The translations under genes and the position numbers were made by a program. A stretch of 36,442 nucleotides of DNA. Origin: Bacteroidales bacterium. GTDB taxonomy: Bacteria; Bacteroidota; Bacteroidia; Bacteroidales; UBA10428. Below, piece after piece: positions 7,984 through 17,298 of this stretch. The notes under the pieces are model-generated. The model saw nothing but the letters and a program-made list of their open reading frames with translations, had not been told where the DNA came from and ran no database searches. The stretch lies in assembly GCA_016935435.1 (NCBI GenBank), contig JAFGQZ010000035.1:1-36442 (forward strand), in the 5' to 3' direction. How positions within the stretch are numbered: the stretch's first letter is position 1; every line of letters starts with the position of its first letter.

Positions 7984-8014
7984 GCAAAATTATACAATAT
8001 TTGATTAAAAACAA
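7984..8014 (-). promoter_or_regulatory. argR promoter (-33/-7, Bacteroidota type)
   Basis: On the minus strand, TTG (8014-8012) is followed after 19 bp by TAATTTTGC (7992-7984), fitting TTG-N19-TAnnTTTG. The predicted leader is only about 15-20 nt and consists almost entirely of the ARG box. Confidence 0.6.
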
Positions 8015-8035
8015 TGATCAAATGTAAAATATTTG

Positions 8036-8044
8036 TACTTTTGC
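8036..8044 (+). promoter_or_regulatory. carB -7 promoter element
   Basis: TACTTTTGC matches TAnnTTTGC exactly, 26 bases before the carB ATG. The expected -33 TTG is poor (ATG at 8014-8016, 19 bp spacing). An inverted repeat TTTGAT/ATCAAA (8000-8005, 8017-8022) lies just upstream and could be a further regulator site. Confidence 0.5.
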
Positions 8045-8070
8045 GCGAATTGTAAAAAGAATACGGTAAA

Positions 8071-11000
8071 ATGGACAAATCGATTAAGAAAGTAGTTGTT
8101 TTAGGTTCGGGGGCATTAAAAATTGGCGAGGCCGGCGAGTTTGATTATTCAGGTTCGCAAGCATTAAAAGCCTTAAAGGAAGAAGGCATTTTTACTGTGC
8201 TTATTAACCCGAATATTGCCACGGTACAAACTTCGGAAGGCATAGCCGATAAAATATATTTTCTTCCCGTTACACCACACTTTGTTGAAAAAGTGCTTGA
8301 AAAAGAAAAACCCGATGGCATACTGCTTTCTTTTGGCGGGCAAACCGCCCTAAACTGTGGTACCGAATTGTTTAAAAATGGTGCCCTTGAAAAACATAAT
8401 GTAAGAGTGCTGGGAACCCCGGTACAAGCAATTATGGACACTGAAGACCGCGATTTGTTTGTAAAAAAACTCGACCAGATTAATGTTAAAACCATAAAAA
8501 GCATTGCCGTTACCACAATCGACGATGCCGTTTCAGCTGCGGAAAATGTCGGTTACCCCGTAATTATAAGGGCTGCCTATACCTTAGGAGGCCAGGGGTC
8601 GGGCTTCTGCAACAACGAGGATGAAATGCGCAAACTTGCTGCCCATGCCTTCAGCTATTCTCCCCAAATATTAGTTGAAAAATCGTTAAAAGGATGGAAA
8701 GAGGTTGAATACGAAGTTGTACGCGACTGTTACGACAATTGTATTACAGTGTGCAACATGGAAAACTTCGACCCCCTGGGCATACACACCGGCGAAAGTA
8801 TTGTAGTTGCCCCTTCGCAAACCCTTTCAAACTCGGAATACCATAAACTGCGCGAACTTGCAATAAAAATTATAAGGCACATAGGCATAGTGGGCGAGTG
8901 TAATGTTCAATATGCCCTCGACCCTTTTTCGGAAGACTACCGGGTAATTGAAGTGAATGCCCGTCTTTCGCGCTCCAGTGCCCTGGCCTCAAAAGCAACC
9001 GGTTATCCGCTTGCATTTGTTGCCGCTAAACTTGGATTGGGCTATGGCCTCCACCAATTAAAAAATTCTATTACTAAAACTACCCCGGCATTTTTCGAAC
9101 CTGCACTTGATTATATTGTTTGTAAAATACCCCGATGGGATCTGAACAAGTTCATTGGCGTGTCGAAACAAATTGGTTCAAGCATGAAAAGTGTAGGTGA
9201 AGTTATGGCTATCGGCCGTACCTTTGAAGAAGCCATACAAAAAGGCCTGCGTATGATTGGCCAGGGCATGCATGGCTTTGTTGGCAACCGCGACCTTACC
9301 TTCGACGACATCGACCGTGAACTGCAGGAACCTACCGATATGCGCATTTTTGTAATTGAAGCGGCATTTGAGAAGGGGTACTCGGTCGATCGAATACACG
9401 AACTTACAAAAATCGATAAATGGTTTTTGCATAAGCTCAGGAAAATATGCGATTTAAAAAACGAACTCGAACAATATAGCAGTCTCGACACCTTGCCCGA
9501 CGAATTGTTGCTCGATGTAAAACGGGCAGGTTTCTCCGATTTCCAGGTTGCCCGGTCGGTACTAAAAACCGATGGCAATAACATGGAAGAAGGACTTTTT
9601 AAAGTACGCGACTATCGAACGGCAAAGGGCATTGTTCCTGTTGTTAAGCAAATCGATACACTTGCTGCCGAATACCCTGCCAAAACAAACTACCTTTACC
9701 TTACATACAGCGGGCAGGCTCATGACATTACCTACGACAACAAGCACCAATCGGTAATTGTACTTGGTTCAGGAGCATATCGTATTGGCAGCTCGGTAGA
9801 GTTCGACTGGTGCAGCGTAAATGCGCTCAATGCTGTTAATAAAGAGGGCTACCGCTCGGTTATGATCAACTATAACCCCGAAACCGTAAGTACCGATTAT
9901 GATATATGCGACAGGTTGTATTTCGATGAGCTTACACTCGAACGTGTACTGGATATTATTGAGCTCGAAGCGCCCAAAGGGGTTATCATTTCGGTTGGGG
10001 GACAAATACCGAACAACCTGGCCATGCGATTGCACAAGCGCAATGTGCCCATTCTTGGAACTTCGGCAGTAAGCATCGACAGGGCTGAAAACCGCCACAA
10101 ATTCTCCAGCATGCTCGACGAATTGAAAATTGACCAACCCCGCTGGAAAGAACTTACGAGCATCGACGATATATACCGGTTTGTTGACGAAGTAGGCTTT
10201 CCGGTTCTCATCAGGCCATCGTACGTGCTTTCAGGCGCCGCAATGAATGTTGTGTCGAACAAAGACGAAATGGAGCATTTCCTGCGCCTGGCGGCCAAAG
10301 TTTCGAAACAATACCCGGTGGTGGTATCGGAGTTTATCCAACAGGCCAAAGAAATTGAAATCGACGCTGTGGCCAAAGACGGACAACTGGTTGCATATGC
10401 CATTAGCGAACACGTAGAATTTGCCGGCGTGCACTCGGGCGATGCTACTATGGTATTCCCGGCGCAAAAAATATACTTCGAAACCCAGAGGCGTATTAAG
10501 AAAATTAGCCGGCAGATTGCCAAAGAACTTCAAATAAGCGGGCCTTTTAACATGCAATTTCTGGCAAAAGACAACGATATAAAAGTTATTGAATGCAACC
10601 TGAGGGCTTCCCGTAGTTTCCCCTTTGTGTCGAAAGTGCTGAAAACCAATTTTATCGAACTGGCAACACAGGTTATGCTGGGCAAAGAGGTAGAAAAGCC
10701 GGCATCGAATATCTTTGATTTGGATTATATTGGGGTTAAAGCCCCCCAGTTTTCGTTTTCGCGCCTTTCGAAAGCCGACCCGGTACTGGGCGTTGATATG
10801 GCTTCCACTGGCGAGGTTGGCTGTATTGGCGACGATTATTACGAAGCAATTCTAAAAGCCATGTTATCGGTAGGCTATCGCATACCCAAGAAAAACATAC
10901 TTCTTTCAACAGGCCCTATGCGTGAAAAAGTGGAATTGCTCAATAGTTGTCGTATGCTCATTGCTAAAGGGTACAACCTTTATGCCACCAAAGGCACTGC

Positions 11001-11310
11001 CCAATTTTTGGAGCTGAACGGTATTGAAGCAACAGCCCTGCACTGGCCCGATGAAAACGCTAAGCCAAATACACTCGATTACCTGAAAAACCGCATGATC
11101 GATCTGGTAATAAACATTCCGAAAGATTTGAGCAAAACAGAGCTGTCGAACGATTACCTCATCAGACGAAGCGCTGTTGATTACAATATACCGCTTATTA
11201 CCAACGGACGACTGGCAAGTGCATTCTTAACCGGAATTTGCAAACTGGGCACCGATGATATTAAGATTAAAAGCTGGGACGAATATAAACCCGAACCAAA
11301 AAAATTCTAA
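8071..11310 (+). CDS. carB: Carbamoyl-phosphate synthase large subunit
   Basis: Makes carbamoyl phosphate from bicarbonate, ammonia and two ATP, feeding arginine and pyrimidine synthesis. The 1079 residues cover the whole architecture: two homologous halves each opening with a VVLGSGA-type segment (VVVLGSGALKIGEAGEFDYSG near residue 8; VIVLGSGAYRIGSSVEFDW near 563), each with an ATP-grasp domain (IIRAAYTLGGQGSGF and LIRPSYVLSGAAMNVV). A C-terminal MGS-like allosteric domain follows (about 940-1079; MREKVELLNSCRMLIAKGYNLYATKGTA). The glutaminase subunit carA is not adjacent, so it must lie elsewhere or be shared with another large subunit. The gene is divergent from argR, which suggests this copy serves arginine synthesis. 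It overlaps the downstream Nudix gene by one base. Confidence 0.95.
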   Translation: MDKSIKKVVVLGSGALKIGEAGEFDYSGSQALKALKEEGIFTVLINPNIATVQTSEGIADKIYFLPVTPHFVEKVLEKEKPDGILLSFGGQTALNCGTELFKNGALEKHNVRVLGTPVQAIMDTEDRDLFVKKLDQINVKTIKSIAVTTIDDAVSAAENVGYPVIIRAAYTLGGQGSGFCNNEDEMRKLAAHAFSYSPQILVEKSLKGWKEVEYEVVRDCYDNCITVCNMENFDPLGIHTGESIVVAPSQTLSNSEYHKLRELAIKIIRHIGIVGECNVQYALDPFSEDYRVIEVNARLSRSSALASKATGYPLAFVAAKLGLGYGLHQLKNSITKTTPAFFEPALDYIVCKIPRWDLNKFIGVSKQIGSSMKSVGEVMAIGRTFEEAIQKGLRMIGQGMHGFVGNRDLTFDDIDRELQEPTDMRIFVIEAAFEKGYSVDRIHELTKIDKWFLHKLRKICDLKNELEQYSSLDTLPDELLLDVKRAGFSDFQVARSVLKTDGNNMEEGLFKVRDYRTAKGIVPVVKQIDTLAAEYPAKTNYLYLTYSGQAHDITYDNKHQSVIVLGSGAYRIGSSVEFDWCSVNALNAVNKEGYRSVMINYNPETVSTDYDICDRLYFDELTLERVLDIIELEAPKGVIISVGGQIPNNLAMRLHKRNVPILGTSAVSIDRAENRHKFSSMLDELKIDQPRWKELTSIDDIYRFVDEVGFPVLIRPSYVLSGAAMNVVSNKDEMEHFLRLAAKVSKQYPVVVSEFIQQAKEIEIDAVAKDGQLVAYAISEHVEFAGVHSGDATMVFPAQKIYFETQRRIKKISRQIAKELQISGPFNMQFLAKDNDIKVIECNLRASRSFPFVSKVLKTNFIELATQVMLGKEVEKPASNIFDLDYIGVKAPQFSFSRLSKADPVLGVDMASTGEVGCIGDDYYEAILKAMLSVGYRIPKKNILLSTGPMREKVELLNSCRMLIAKGYNLYATKGTAQFLELNGIEATALHWPDENAKPNTLDYLKNRMIDLVINIPKDLSKTELSNDYLIRRSAVDYNIPLITNGRLASAFLTGICKLGTDDIKIKSWDEYKPEPKKF

Positions 11311-11927
11311 TGGCTTTCGAATGGCTCCATATTGCCAAGCGCCTGCAGTCAATAGCACAGTCGGGACTGGAATATGGTTACGACAAATACGACCTGGAGC
11401 GTTACCAGATGATACGCGAAATAAGTGTTGAAATAATGCAGAACTTTACCGATGCCCCGGTTGAGAAAATAATCGGGTTGTTTGCCTCTGAAACCGGCTA
11501 TCAGACTCCTAAAGTTGACGTTCGCGGTGTGGTTTTCCGCCAAGGCAAAATTTTAATGGTCCGCGAAGGCATCGATGGGAATTGGGGTTTGCCTGGTGGA
11601 TGGGCCGATGTGGGCTATACCCCTTTTGAGGTAGCCCAAAAAGAAGTCTGGGAAGAGGCCGGGTTAAAGGTTATGCCCCAAAGGCTCCTGGCTGTGTTCG
11701 ATAAAGCAAAGCACCCACACCCGCCCGACAGATACCATGTGTATAAAATATTTATCCTTTGCGATGATTTGGGAGGCGACATAAAACCCGGGATGGAAAC
11801 ACTCGATGTGAAATGGGCCGGCAGGGACGAGCGTTTGCCATTATCGGCCCCACGCATTACCCAAAACCAAATCGACACCATGTTTGAGTATTTTGATAAC
11901 CCCGCAAAAGCAGTTATGTGCGATTAA
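11310..11927 (+). CDS. Nudix hydrolase with Nudix_N domain
   Basis: A 205-residue Nudix pyrophosphohydrolase. Residues 1-60 (LQSIAQSGLEYGYDKYDLERYQMIREIS) match the Nudix_N domain (PF12535-type), members of which are reported to act on substrates such as CDP-choline or ADP-ribose. The Nudix fold follows, with VVFRQGKILMVREG and the Nudix box GGWADVGYTPFEVAQKEVWEEAGL. The first Glu of the generic GX5EX7REUXEEXGU pattern is Tyr here; KEVWEEAGL retains the metal-binding glutamates. The ATG overlaps the carB stop (TAATG), so translation is probably coupled. Substrate unknown; a link to carbamoyl-phosphate or nucleotide metabolism is only suggested by position. Confidence 0.85.
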   Translation: MAFEWLHIAKRLQSIAQSGLEYGYDKYDLERYQMIREISVEIMQNFTDAPVEKIIGLFASETGYQTPKVDVRGVVFRQGKILMVREGIDGNWGLPGGWADVGYTPFEVAQKEVWEEAGLKVMPQRLLAVFDKAKHPHPPDRYHVYKIFILCDDLGGDIKPGMETLDVKWAGRDERLPLSAPRITQNQIDTMFEYFDNPAKAVMCD

Positions 11928-11933
11928 ATAGTT

Positions 11934-11982
11934 CCAGATATTGCACAGAAAATAATATCAAATATCTGGCAACTTTTCTTTT
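11934..11982 (+). terminator. Possible terminator of carB-Nudix
   Basis: CCAGATATT (11934-11942) pairs perfectly with AATATCTGG (11961-11969) across an 18-nt AT-rich loop, followed by CAACTTTTCTTTT. The stem is AT-rich and the loop long, so termination would be weak. It begins only 6 bases after the Nudix stop, which supports the role. Confidence 0.45.
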
Positions 11983-12134
11983 GTATATAGAAAAACCATT
12001 TTTATGGTATATCACAATTAGCAAAGTAATATAGTATTATGCGGCCTGGCCTTTTATCTTTTAACCTGTTGGCATTTTTTTGTTTTGTTTTTATAAATGC
12101 AACAAAGGCTACGCTCAGTGAGAGGTATACCGCG

Positions 12135-12182
12135 TAAACAATCCTTTGCCGGGGGCTTAAGCCCCCGGCAAAGGATTGTTTA
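12135..12182. repeat. 48-bp perfect loopless palindrome
   Basis: Every base from 12135 to 12182 pairs with its mirror around the centre 12158/12159 (central CTTAAG; arms contain CAATCCTTTGCCGGGGG). GC-rich arms flank the centre and AT-rich ends close it. There is no T run on either side, so it is not a standard terminator. It sits between convergent transcription units in an otherwise gene-free 378-bp stretch. Possible roles are a REP-like dispersed element, a binding site, or a transposition scar. Confidence 0.8.
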
Positions 12183-12249
12183 AGGGAAAAACCTGCATGC
12201 TTTGAATAGTAGCAATTGTTGTTAATCTTTTTCTCTGCCAGTTAATATA

Positions 12250-12281
12250 AAAGAAAAGCCCCGGTACCGGGGCTTTTCTTT
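12250..12281. terminator. Bidirectional terminator downstream of susD
   Basis: A perfect 32-bp palindrome: AAAGAAAAGCCCC, GGTACC centre, GGGGCTTTTCTTT. It starts 24 bases past the susD stop. The GCCCC/GGGGC stem with TTTTCTTT on both sides can end minus-strand susCD transcripts and any plus-strand readthrough from the Nudix gene. Confidence 0.8.
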
Positions 12282-12305
12282 ATAGTAAAAACAATTATAC
12301 TCGGC

Positions 12306-13847
12306 TTAATAACCTGGGTTTTGAACCAGTGAACCGCCAGAACGTAATATTTCTGTTTGGGGTATGGGCCATAGGCCTTTTTTTACAGGATTCCATTGGT
12401 ATTGGGGATCATCGGTTTTATGGTTTCCAAAAATTTCATCCCCTTTATTCCAGCGAAGCACATCCCAATAGCGTAAACCTTCAAATGCAAATTCAAGACG
12501 TCTCTCCAGAATGATATCATCCATGGTAATACCAGACTTAGTAGGCATATTTACCCTTGTTCGTACTTCATTAAAGTACCAGTCGGCACCTTTTCCGGTA
12601 GGATCAGTTGCCCCGTTAACAACGCATTCTGCAAGCATTAGATAAACATCAGCAAGGCGAATAATACGGTTATTGTTGTTCCATGCATTTGATTCAACAG
12701 GCAAATCTTCCTGGAAAATTTGATATTTCATTCTTACATATCCTTCATCTCCATAAGGATCGGTATAAGTTATGCCACGACTTGCCAATGAGTCTTTAGA
12801 AATCATAGAGGCACGGTACCTTACTACATCGTTGTTCGATAAAAAGGCCTGGGCCAGTTCGCTGGTTGGTTTAATAGCTCCCCAACCTTCAGCAAACAAT
12901 ACGGTGTCACCTGCCTGAACAGGCTTACGTAAACCACACATTTGCCAGTCGATGCTACCCTCCATACGGTTATAAGGGTTTGATGCATCCCAATCCATGC
13001 CAAGCGATTCGATGTAATTTAGCTCAAAGATAGTTTCTTTGTTGAAGTTATTGGCTCTTCGGAAAATTTGGTCATAATCCTCCATAAGTTCATATTTCTG
13101 AAGGTTAATTACTTCAGCAAACTGGTCAGCAGCATCCTGATAGTGGTTGCCAAGACTCCAATATGGCGATGACATAAAAAGATATACCTTACCAAGCAAT
13201 GCCATGGCAGCGCCTTTATCTACGCGACCCAGCATTTCTGCGTTTGTGCCTAAAACAGGTATAGCATCTTTAAGATCTTGAACAATGAAGTTATATACCT
13301 CAGCATAGGGGGTTCTTGTTAAACCATATTCCGATGCACCGGGAACGTGATCAAGCAAAACAACGTCTCCAAAAAACCTAACCAGGTCAAAATAATAATA
13401 AGCCCTGAGAAATTTTGCTTCTGCCAGATACTTGTTGACCTTTTCAGTTTGAAGGTTTGGCCTTGAAGCAACATTCTCCAATAAAAGGTTACAACGATAG
13501 ATACCGGCATAATACTTACGCCATAAATTAGTTGGGCCATCATTGGTAACTGAAATATTAAAATAATTTGCTTCGTCCCATTCAGGCCTGTCACCTTTAA
13601 AATCGCCACCACTATGGGCATCATCAGAGGCAGCATTATTTGCCATCCAGGTTGAAGTGCCCCAACCATAAGTCCAGTTTATTGGGTCGTATGCACTAAT
13701 AAGTGCCATGAAAACATCGTCTTCGTTATTAAAATAACTTGCTTCGAGCAATTGCCCTTTAGGATCGATATCGAGATTGTCCTTTGAACAACTCACAAAT
13801 AAGGCCAAGCTCAATATTACTAATATGAATAAATTTTTTATGCGCAT
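12306..13847 (-). CDS. susD: SusD/RagB family surface glycan-binding lipoprotein
   Basis: Outer-membrane lipoprotein that binds polysaccharide or oligosaccharide and caps the SusC channel. The signal peptide ends in LALFVSC, making Cys20 the lipidated residue. It is followed by SKDN, an acidic stretch of the kind used for surface export in Bacteroidota. The mature part has SusD features: DPKGQLLEASYFNNEDDVFMALISAYD at the N-terminus, the TPR-rich region (YRCNLLLENV, KYLAEAKFLRAYYYFDLVRFFGDVVLL, AAMALLGKVYLFMS), and the C-terminal RRLEFAFEGLRYWDVLRWNKG with the closing LWPIPQTEI and NPGY. At 513 residues it is of family length. It follows susC by 12 bp. It is too divergent to name a specific ligand. 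Confidence 0.93.
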   Translation of the reverse strand: MRIKNLFILVILSLALFVSCSKDNLDIDPKGQLLEASYFNNEDDVFMALISAYDPINWTYGWGTSTWMANNAASDDAHSGGDFKGDRPEWDEANYFNISVTNDGPTNLWRKYYAGIYRCNLLLENVASRPNLQTEKVNKYLAEAKFLRAYYYFDLVRFFGDVVLLDHVPGASEYGLTRTPYAEVYNFIVQDLKDAIPVLGTNAEMLGRVDKGAAMALLGKVYLFMSSPYWSLGNHYQDAADQFAEVINLQKYELMEDYDQIFRRANNFNKETIFELNYIESLGMDWDASNPYNRMEGSIDWQMCGLRKPVQAGDTVLFAEGWGAIKPTSELAQAFLSNNDVVRYRASMISKDSLASRGITYTDPYGDEGYVRMKYQIFQEDLPVESNAWNNNNRIIRLADVYLMLAECVVNGATDPTGKGADWYFNEVRTRVNMPTKSGITMDDIILERRLEFAFEGLRYWDVLRWNKGDEIFGNHKTDDPQYQWNPVKKGLWPIPQTEILRSGGSLVQNPGY

Positions 13848-13859
13848 TGTTCAAATAGT

Positions 13860-16800
13860 TTAGAAGTTAACATTTACACCAAATTTGTATGACTTGGCAG
13901 ACGGGTAAAAACCCCTGTCGATACCAACGTTTGCAGCCCAACCGCTAACCTGTCCGATTTCGGGGTCACCTCCCGAATAATTGGTAATAGTTAAGATATT
14001 GTCGGCAGATACATATAACCTTAGTTTAGAAATTTTAATCTTTTCTGTAAACGATTTTGGAAGAGTATATCCAAGCATTAACTGACGCAATTTCAGGTAT
14101 GAGCCATCTTCAACAAATAAATCACTAGGGCGATAATTTGTGTTGTTATCAGTATAAGTCGGCCTCATCCAACCATTATCAGCAGTTGGGTTGGTATAGT
14201 CCCAACGTTCGTCCCAGAATTTCTGTGGCTTATTATTTGTTTTTAAGTCAGAACGGTAGGTTCCATTATAAATAGAGTTTCCGGTAACAGCCTGCCATAA
14301 CATGGCGAAATCAAAACCTTTATACTCGCAGGTTATGTTCAAACCATAAGTCCATTTAGGAAATGGCTGGCCAAGCATAACTTTGTCATTTTCATTAATA
14401 ATGCCATCAGGTATGTTTGTTTTATTACCAAGCGAATCAACTCCACCCACATCACGGAATTTTACATCACCGGGAATTGCATTTGGCTGTAGCATAACAC
14501 CATTTGCATCTGCATGAGCCCTTATCTCGGCAGTATCTTTAAAGAAACCGTCGGTTTCATAGCCCCAGAAATACCAAACAGGATATCCTTCTTCAAATTT
14601 GTTTACATTGCCCTGCCCGATACCTACCGAAGCACCAATAAGTTCTTTTATCTCATCGGTAAGTTTAATCACTTCGTTTTTTAAATAACTGGCATTAAGA
14701 GCTATAGAATAATTAAAATCACCTGCTTTCTGGTTAATGCCTAAATCCAACTCAACGCCTTTGTTTTGAATATTACCGGCATTAACAACTGGTGGCCTGT
14801 TTCCGGTGTAGAGTGGAGGGGTACCGTCAACCAACAGGTCAATTGTAGTTTTAATAAAATAATCGGCTGTAAGGAATATACGGTTACTTAAAAATCCTGC
14901 ATCTAAACCAAAATTATATTGTTCAGATTGTTCCCATCTTAAGTCAGGGTTGCTTGAACGTGTAGGCCTTGCTCCGTTATAAATGGCAGTACCAAACGGG
15001 TAACGTGCATCACCAAACGACAATGTACTGGTCCAGTCAAAACCGCCCAAATTCGATGTGCTACCGTTGCGACCCCAACTACCCCTTACTTTCATGAAGT
15101 TTACAACAGGAACATTCCAGAAACTTTCGCGCGATATAACATATCCTGCAGAAACTGAAGGAAATTTCCCGAACCTGTTGTTTGTACCAAACTTATTTGA
15201 ACCATCAGCCCTGTAATTAAATGTAAACATCAATTTTTCATCGTAATTGTAGCTTAAACGGCCGAAGTATGAAATCATTACATCTTCACCTGCCCAGTCC
15301 CAAACATTTGGAACAGTGTCCTGGGCCTGGCTTAAGAATGCAAAAGCATCGTTTTCATACAATATTTTACGGTTATTAGCACCCATTCCAATGTTGTTAT
15401 AATGTTCATAAGATTGCCCAACCATGGCATTAAAGGAATGTTTTCCAACAGTATTCTCATAATTCAAAAACTGGTCGAAAAATACTTTAATGCCAGTTTG
15501 TGCTTCGCGGCTAACAATGCTTTTAGGATCGTTTTTAAGGCCATGGAAATAATATGCAGGCCTCCAGCCATGGTTGTATCCATGCCAGTTTTCGAAGTTC
15601 ATACTTGGGTTATAAGTTAAACCCTTAATAATTTTTGCCCTAGCCCCAACTTTGCCCAAAACTTTGTTCTGAACATAATTCTCATGGGTTTGATCCATCC
15701 ATGCTAACGGGTTACACACTTCATTTGTAACCAGGTGGGACAGTCCATAATATAAATCGCCTTTTCGGGGCACCAGTGCTAACTGTTCTTCGGTCATTGT
15801 AGGCAAATTAGCAGGATCTGCTTCAAATACAGGGGTAAGCGGATCAAGGTTTGCTGCCATAGAAATAACACCGCCAAACTCGTCGTTCATGCCAATGTTT
15901 TTTGTATTTCTATAAACATAGTTCAATTTTGCACTCACTTCCAACCACTCGTTAACCGAATGTTCGCCGCTAACATCAAATGTATATCGTTTGAATTTAC
16001 TTTTTGGTCCTCCAATAATACCGTTTTCATCGTAATAACCGGCCGATAGAAAATACGAAGAACTTTCGGTACCACCATAAAATTGAAGGTTATGGCTTTG
16101 AACCGATGCCGGCTCCAAAATTTCATCGAGCCAGTTAGTGCCTTTTCCAACGACATTTTCGTCGTAAGGCATTAAAGTGTTAACTGCTTCAATAAGTGCC
16201 GGTTCATCATACGACCGTACAATACCTCTTTTCCAGCGTGCATAAGCCGCTTCGTGCAAATGCGCTTCCTTAAAATATTTTACATAATCCTCAGCAGTTA
16301 ATACATCGGGCATTTGAGTGGGAGAATTTACTCCATAGTATCCGTTATACGAAGCAGTACCCTTTTTGCCTTTATCGCCTTTCTTTGTCGTTACCAATAC
16401 AACACCGTTTGCAGCTTCACTACCATAAATTGCAGCTGATGCAGCATCTTTTAGAATCTCAACAGAAGCAATATCGTTAGGGTTTAAATCCTGAATTCCT
16501 CCTACCTTAATCCCATCAACAACAAAAAGGGGCGAACTTGTAGAGTTTGAGCTTATACCCCTAATCCTGACAGTCATATCAGCACCGGGTGAACCAGAGT
16601 TTTGTGAAATCATAACCCCTGAAACTTTACCTTGCAAAGCTTGTTCAAGACGTAGGTTTTTAGTCTGGTTAATATCTTCGTCAACAACTTTTGCTATAGA
16701 GCCTGTTACAAGGCTTTTTTTGGTAACTCCATACCCGACAACCACAATCTCGTCGAGCGACTGGATGTCGGATGCAAGCATGACATCAATCACTGCCTGG

Positions 16801-17060
16801 TTGCCAACTGCAATTTCCTCGGTGAGGTAACCAACGTAAGAAAATACAAGTACCGGGTTTTCTGTACCCGATACATTCAGGGCGTATTTCCCATCCAAAT
16901 CGGTTACAACACCCGTAGTGGTGCCTTTGATAAACACCGATGCCCCCGGCAGGGGTGATCCGTCGTCGGCACTAACAACGCCGGTCACCTGGCTAACCTG
17001 GCCAAATGACAGGGCACTGATTAGTAGTGCAAACACAAATACAAATACATTTTTCTTCAT
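13860..17060 (-). CDS. susC: SusC/RagA family TonB-linked outer-membrane transporter
   Basis: TonB-dependent importer of oligosaccharides that pairs with SusD. A signal peptide (residues 1-20, ending ALSFG) is followed by a carboxypeptidase-D regulatory-like domain (VTGVVSADDGSPLPGASVFIKGTT), the SusC-type connector DEIVVVGYGVTKKSLVTGSI, and a plug domain with LQGKVSGVMISQNSGSPGADMTVRIRG and VEILKDAASAAIYGSEAANGVVLVTTKKG. A 22-strand-type barrel ends in the outer-membrane-targeting YKFGVNVNF. The 1066 residues fit the family. It lies 238 bp downstream of the GH16 gene on the same strand. That gap holds short palindromes around AAGCTT (17166-17176, 17213-17220) but no recognisable terminator or promoter. 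Confidence 0.95.
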   Translation of the reverse strand: MKKNVFVFVFALLISALSFGQVSQVTGVVSADDGSPLPGASVFIKGTTTGVVTDLDGKYALNVSGTENPVLVFSYVGYLTEEIAVGNQAVIDVMLASDIQSLDEIVVVGYGVTKKSLVTGSIAKVVDEDINQTKNLRLEQALQGKVSGVMISQNSGSPGADMTVRIRGISSNSTSSPLFVVDGIKVGGIQDLNPNDIASVEILKDAASAAIYGSEAANGVVLVTTKKGDKGKKGTASYNGYYGVNSPTQMPDVLTAEDYVKYFKEAHLHEAAYARWKRGIVRSYDEPALIEAVNTLMPYDENVVGKGTNWLDEILEPASVQSHNLQFYGGTESSSYFLSAGYYDENGIIGGPKSKFKRYTFDVSGEHSVNEWLEVSAKLNYVYRNTKNIGMNDEFGGVISMAANLDPLTPVFEADPANLPTMTEEQLALVPRKGDLYYGLSHLVTNEVCNPLAWMDQTHENYVQNKVLGKVGARAKIIKGLTYNPSMNFENWHGYNHGWRPAYYFHGLKNDPKSIVSREAQTGIKVFFDQFLNYENTVGKHSFNAMVGQSYEHYNNIGMGANNRKILYENDAFAFLSQAQDTVPNVWDWAGEDVMISYFGRLSYNYDEKLMFTFNYRADGSNKFGTNNRFGKFPSVSAGYVISRESFWNVPVVNFMKVRGSWGRNGSTSNLGGFDWTSTLSFGDARYPFGTAIYNGARPTRSSNPDLRWEQSEQYNFGLDAGFLSNRIFLTADYFIKTTIDLLVDGTPPLYTGNRPPVVNAGNIQNKGVELDLGINQKAGDFNYSIALNASYLKNEVIKLTDEIKELIGASVGIGQGNVNKFEEGYPVWYFWGYETDGFFKDTAEIRAHADANGVMLQPNAIPGDVKFRDVGGVDSLGNKTNIPDGIINENDKVMLGQPFPKWTYGLNITCEYKGFDFAMLWQAVTGNSIYNGTYRSDLKTNNKPQKFWDERWDYTNPTADNGWMRPTYTDNNTNYRPSDLFVEDGSYLKLRQLMLGYTLPKSFTEKIKISKLRLYVSADNILTITNYSGGDPEIGQVSGWAANVGIDRGFYPSAKSYKFGVNVNF

Positions 17061-17298
17061 ACGAATTAAAAGTTAGGGTTAATATTAAAAGTGTTTGTTT
17101 TTAATTATTGTTTCCTCTAGTTCTTTCCCAATATTTGAAAAGCGCCACAAGTTTAAACCACATTCAGCTTAAGCTTGTATTTTAGCATACTACTTCTTTA
17201 CGCTATTCTGGTTAAGCTTACCCTTTTTTATTACGTCAGCATGACTTATCGAAATGTCTTTCAGTTTATTATATTTTAATATTTGGTAATACCAGGCT

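Noticed and set aside
9897..10523. 208-codon minus-strand ORF inside carB
   Set aside because: Shadow of the second ATP-grasp half of carB; Ser/Arg-rich as expected for antisense frames.
17061..17298. Possible separate susC promoter or small RNA in the GH16-susC gap
   Set aside because: No TAnnTTTG element on the minus strand and only short AAGCTT-type palindromes; not enough to call a feature.
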